Below are positions 5,807 to 8,086 of a stretch of 8,086 nucleotides of DNA, one piece after another. Each line of letters begins with the position of its first letter. Position 1 is the first letter of the stretch. Origin of the DNA: Candidatus Dormiibacterota bacterium (lineage in GTDB: Bacteria; Chloroflexota; Dormibacteria; Aeolococcales; Bog-877); NCBI GenBank assembly GCA_030038765.1, contig JASHRA010000060.1, positions 1 through 8,086 on the forward strand. The letters are read 5' to 3'. The position numbers and the translations under genes were made by a program. The notes beneath the pieces were generated by a model, which was not told the DNA's origin, made no database searches, and worked only from the letters and a program-made list of their open reading frames with translations.

Positions 5807-6757
5807 TCAGGGGGCGGTCACCTGGACCGGGGCCAGGGCGGTGTAGTTCTGCTGGATGTAGTTCTGGGTCTGGGAGCCGGTGCTGGCCACCGTCGAGGCG
5901 GAGCAGGTGTAGGTTCCGGCCGGCGTCTCCTCCAGGACCATGACCTGGAAGGTGAGGGCCAGCACCCCGGGACCGGAGGAGCTGGCCCCGGGGATGTCGA
6001 AGCCACTCCAGACGGGCCCCTCGGTGCCTATCGTCGGATAGCTGGACGAGGAGGTCCCGGAGTTGCCCGAGGTCGTCAGCGGCTCCTGGTAGTCGAAGTC
6101 GTCGGGCAGGGTGAGACCGATGTTGACCGAGGGAGCGGCGCCGCTCCCGGTGTTGGTCACGGTGAGGACGTAGGTCACCACCTGCCCCGCCGCCGCCGCC
6201 GCCGGGCTCGCCCTCAGCGTCAGCCCCAGCGTGGGGGCCGGCGCCACGGTGAGGTTGAGGGGGGTGCCGGAGAGGCTGTTGTCGAAGCCGGTGGCGAATA
6301 CCTGGGGCGCGAAGGGGCGGGTCCCGGGGCTGCCGGTCGCCTCCAGCTGGGCCGTGATGAGGACCTGGGACTTGGTCCCCGAGCCGCCCGGACCCATGGT
6401 CCAGGAACCCCAGGTGAGGGTCGCCTCGCGCGACTTGGGGGCGATGTCGGCATCTCGTTCCGAGTTCCCGTTGGAGCTCGTGCCCACCGTCCCCAGGTAG
6501 ACGAAGCCGGCCGGGACGCCGACCCGCACCGTGACCCCGCTGACGCTGTTCTGGCCCACGTTGGTGATGGTGATGCGGACCTGGACGTCCGTGCCCTGGG
6601 GCACCGAGGTGGTGCTCGAGGTGGAGCTGGTCGCGAAGACCGAGGACCTGATCTCCAGGTCTCCCAGGCGGGTGCTGCCGCAGCCCGCCAGCGCCGGGAC
6701 GAGGAGCAGGGCCGCGGCCGCGCCCAGGGCGGCGCGGGCCCCGACCGGGTGCCTCAG
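5807..6757 (-). CDS. Predicted secreted lipoprotein with two DUF11/CARDB-like beta-sandwich domains; CTG start
   Basis: 316 residues if read from CTG at 6757. The N-terminus is a lipoprotein signal: Arg/His-containing start (LRHPVGARAA), hydrophobic LGAAAALLLVPALAGC, and lipobox L-A-G-C with the acylated cysteine at 26. A Ser/Thr-rich linker follows (FATSSTSSTT, 41-50), then two repeats of the type seen in DUF11/CARDB domains: GTDVQVRITITNVGQNSVSG (55-74) and GQVVTYVLTVTNTGSGAAPS (191-210), each leading into a VxVP or LTLPDDF strand. The protein would be anchored on the outer face of the membrane; its function is unknown. No ATG, GTG or TTG is available in frame near the signal peptide, whereas CTG has GGAGG 6 bases upstream and overlaps the maf stop as CTGA. 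It may share a transcript with maf. The lipoprotein call is firm; the domain family is inferred from pattern. Confidence 0.82.
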   Translation of the reverse strand: MRHPVGARAALGAAAALLLVPALAGCGSTRLGDLEIRSSVFATSSTSSTTSVPQGTDVQVRITITNVGQNSVSGVTVRVGVPAGFVYLGTVGTSSNGNSERDADIAPKSREATLTWGSWTMGPGGSGTKSQVLITAQLEATGSPGTRPFAPQVFATGFDNSLSGTPLNLTVAPAPTLGLTLRASPAAAAAGQVVTYVLTVTNTGSGAAPSVNIGLTLPDDFDYQEPLTTSGNSGTSSSSYPTIGTEGPVWSGFDIPGASSSGPGVLALTFQVMVLEETPAGTYTCSASTVASTGSQTQNYIQQNYTALAPVQVTAP

Positions 6758-7428
6758 TGCGGTCCTCCGGCGCGGTTGGAGCTGGCCAGCGGGCGACGGG
6801 TCGCGGCGGTCTTGCCCAGGGCCACGTGCTGGTCCGGGGCGGTCGGGAGGGGATGGGGGTAGCCCACCTCGCTCAGCAGCTGCATGGCCGCCTGGCAGTC
6901 GAGGCCGATGACGGTGTCGGTCCGGCCGGAGATGGCCTCGACCAGGGAGCCCCCCAGCCCCTGGACGGCGTAGGAGCCGGCCCGGTCGAGCGCCTCGCCC
7001 CCGGCCACGTACTGCTCCAGCTCGGTGTCGCTGAACTCGCGCATCCGGACCGCCGAGCGCGAGACCCCGGTCGCCTCGCGACCCGTCTCGCAGCACACGG
7101 CGCAGGCGCCGGTGAGGACCACGTGACGCTGACCCCGGAGCGAGCGCAGCATCTCCCGCGCCCGCTCCGGGGTGAGCGGCTTGCCCAGCGGGCCCTGGGG
7201 GCCGAGGACGATGGTGTCGGCGGCCAGCACGAAGGTCCCGGCGGGGGAGACGCGGCCCATGCAGGCCTGCGCCTTGCTGCGGGCTATCAGCTGCACCGCC
7301 AGGTCGGCGCACATGCCCGGCACCAGCTTCTCGTCGATGTCGGGACGGACCACGGTGAAGCGGAGCCCGAGCCGGACCAGGAGCTCGCGCCGTCGCTCCG
7401 AACTGGAGGCGAGGACTAGCTCAGCCAT
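6754..7428 (-). CDS. maf: Maf/YceF/YhdE family nucleoside triphosphate pyrophosphatase
   Basis: 224 residues. Maf proteins hydrolyse non-canonical or selected NTPs (dTTP/UTP or 7-methyl-GTP, depending on subfamily) to monophosphates. Family features are LASSSERRRELL (residues 6-17), the phosphate-binding start motif; IDEK (31-34); AADTIVLG (69-76) with catalytic D71; GKPLTPERAREML (82-94); and GSYAVQGLGGSLVEAISGRTDTVIGL (151-176). The common GLP after the last strand is GLD here. A tail of about 34 residues beyond the family's usual end (from about 191) is unrelated and looks unstructured. The ATG at 7428 fits the family start MAELVLASSS, although its GGAGG is 12 bases away; a GTG at 7479 would add 17 Ala/Gly/Pro-rich residues. 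The subfamily and substrate cannot be fixed by eye. Confidence 0.92.
   Translation of the reverse strand: MAELVLASSSERRRELLVRLGLRFTVVRPDIDEKLVPGMCADLAVQLIARSKAQACMGRVSPAGTFVLAADTIVLGPQGPLGKPLTPERAREMLRSLRGQRHVVLTGACAVCCETGREATGVSRSAVRMREFSDTELEQYVAGGEALDRAGSYAVQGLGGSLVEAISGRTDTVIGLDCQAAMQLLSEVGYPHPLPTAPDQHVALGKTAATRRPLASSNRAGGPH
6764..6768 (-). promoter_or_regulatory. Strong Shine-Dalgarno supporting a CTG start
   Basis: On the - strand GGAGG is followed by six bases (ACCGCA) and then CTG at 6757. It lies within the last codons of maf. Its strength and ideal spacing are the main reason for choosing the rare CTG codon as the lipoprotein start. Confidence 0.65.
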
Positions 7429-7503
7429 CGCCGCGGAGGGCCTCCCCGGTCCCGGGCGCCCGGCCGCGGCGGTCCGCACACGGCGCCGGCTGCGGTGAGC
7501 GCT

Positions 7504-8086
7504 TCACGGGCCATTGAGTGTAGCAGCGGGCGCGATCGGCCCCCGGGGGCCGATCCGCGGCGCCGCCCAGGCCCAGAGCAGGGACCAGGGCCGGGCCAGG
7601 AGCAACGCGCCCCACCAGGCGGCCAGGGCCAGGGGGAAGAGGGCCTGCGTCAGCTGGGGCAGCACCAGCAGCAGGTTGACGCCGACCCAGGCGGCGCAGG
7701 CCACGCCCTCGGGACCGGAGAGGGGCCCATCGGCGGGGAAGGCGAGCGGCAGCAGGGCCAGGCCGGCGGCCCCCAGCAGCACCCGGGCCACCTCCGCGCC
7801 CTGCCCCGGGGCCAGCAGCAGCTGGGACCAGCCGCCGGCGCCGAGGGAGAGCGCGGCCAGGACCAGCCCCAGGGCCCAGAGGCCGAAGAGGGGGGCTCCC
7901 AGCGCCCGCCGCCGCTCCCCCCAGCGCCCCAGCAGCAGCGCCCCCAGCCCGGCCAGGCTGATCCCCAGGCCGCCCAGCTCCGTCCCCTGGGCCCAGGAGA
8001 CCGTGACCGGCGCCACCGGGTCGCCCGGCCAGGGCAGCGGGGCCAGGGCCAGGCCGGCCAGCAGCAGGGCCAGCAGCGTCCGGCCC
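7504..8086 (-). CDS. Polytopic membrane protein of unknown function, 5' truncated by window
   Basis: The frame is open to the window edge, so the start is missing; the GTG at 8016 is the only common start codon near the visible 5' end, but an obvious hydrophobic segment (LLALLLAGLALAPLPW) precedes it and suggests that translation begins further upstream. Counting from 8016, further membrane segments lie at about residues 14-30, 42-60, 76-93, 103-120 and 124-141, giving about six helices in view. An Arg-rich loop (RWGERRRALG, 31-40) falls between two of them. The C-terminal tail is short and Pro/Ala-rich. Third codon positions are almost all G or C, in line with the neighbouring genes. I recognise no family. 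The position before maf is where some genomes carry cell-shape genes, but nothing here looks like MreC or MreD. Confidence 0.65.
   Translation of the reverse strand, partial: GRTLLALLLAGLALAPLPWPGDPVAPVTVSWAQGTELGGLGISLAGLGALLLGRWGERRRALGAPLFGLWALGLVLAALSLGAGGWSQLLLAPGQGAEVARVLLGAAGLALLPLAFPADGPLSGPEGVACAAWVGVNLLLVLPQLTQALFPLALAAWWGALLLARPWSLLWAWAAPRIGPRGPIAPAATLNGP
7517..7525 (-). promoter_or_regulatory. Candidate extended -10 promoter element for maf
   Basis: On the - strand TGCTACACT is an extended -10 (TGn, then TACACT). It lies within the last codons of the upstream membrane-protein gene. No good -35 box is seen. Transcription would begin near 7510, about 80 bases before the maf ATG. 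The leader then contains the 12-bp palindrome CCGGGCGCCCGG (7452-7463). The close match to the rplU element (TGCTAMACTC in both) raises confidence somewhat. Confidence 0.4.

Noticed and set aside
5807..7312. Reading the lipoprotein as a 501-residue protein starting at 7312
   Set aside because: The first 185 residues are the maf gene in another frame. They are Arg/Pro/Gly-rich and would place the signal peptide and lipobox in the middle of the protein.
7429..7503. Small RNA or attachment site in the maf leader, suggested by GC-rich palindromes
   Set aside because: Only short palindromes are present, with no terminator, no conserved RNA pattern and no integrase or tRNA nearby.

Overview
The window is very GC-rich bacterial chromosome; nearly every third codon position in the real genes is G or C. 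It reads as an ordinary housekeeping segment with a few lineage-specific genes attached. F420-type oxidoreductase content, high GC, and an obg-nadD-rsfS order without proBA between obg and nadD suggest a high-GC Chloroflexota, Dormibacterota-like or deep-branching actinobacterial genome. That placement is an inference from gene content and I hold it loosely.

Layout. On the + strand only the 3' end of a class A penicillin-binding protein (1-637) is present. It converges on everything else, which lies on the - strand, and a strong GC-rich inverted repeat (660-696) sits between the converging stops. Reading the - strand in its own 5'->3' direction (right to left) the order is: the 3' part of a polytopic membrane protein (8086-7504); a Maf-type nucleotide pyrophosphatase (7428-6754); a secreted lipoprotein with two DUF11/CARDB-like beta domains (6757-5807), apparently starting at CTG; rplU (bL21, 5693-5076, with a long C-terminal extension); rpmA (bL27, 5086-4817); obg (4786-3470); nadD (3483-2815); rsfS (2804-2442); an LLM-class F420-dependent oxidoreductase (2445-1456); and, after a gap of 100 bases, a putative Fe(II)/2-oxoglutarate dioxygenase-fold protein (1355-702).

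How the genes work together. rplU-rpmA-obg-nadD-rsfS is a compact translation and NAD-biosynthesis cluster: two 50S proteins, a 50S-assembly GTPase, nicotinate-nucleotide adenylyltransferase and the ribosome silencing factor. The genes overlap (11, 14 and 4 bases) or lie 10-30 bases apart, so they are probably one transcript. The F420-type oxidoreductase is joined to the end of this unit by a GTGA stop/start overlap. Maf and the lipoprotein are joined in the same way by CTGA. Two similar extended -10 motifs (TGCTAMACTC) lie ahead of maf and ahead of rplU and may define two transcription units.

No tRNA, rRNA, CRISPR array, insertion sequence or prophage signal was seen, and no stretch over 300 bases lacks a gene. 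I did not find a clearly new multi-gene system. The points most worth a second look are the CTG-started lipoprotein, the extended bL21, the dioxygenase-like protein with its intact facial triad, and the F420 enzyme coupled to rsfS.
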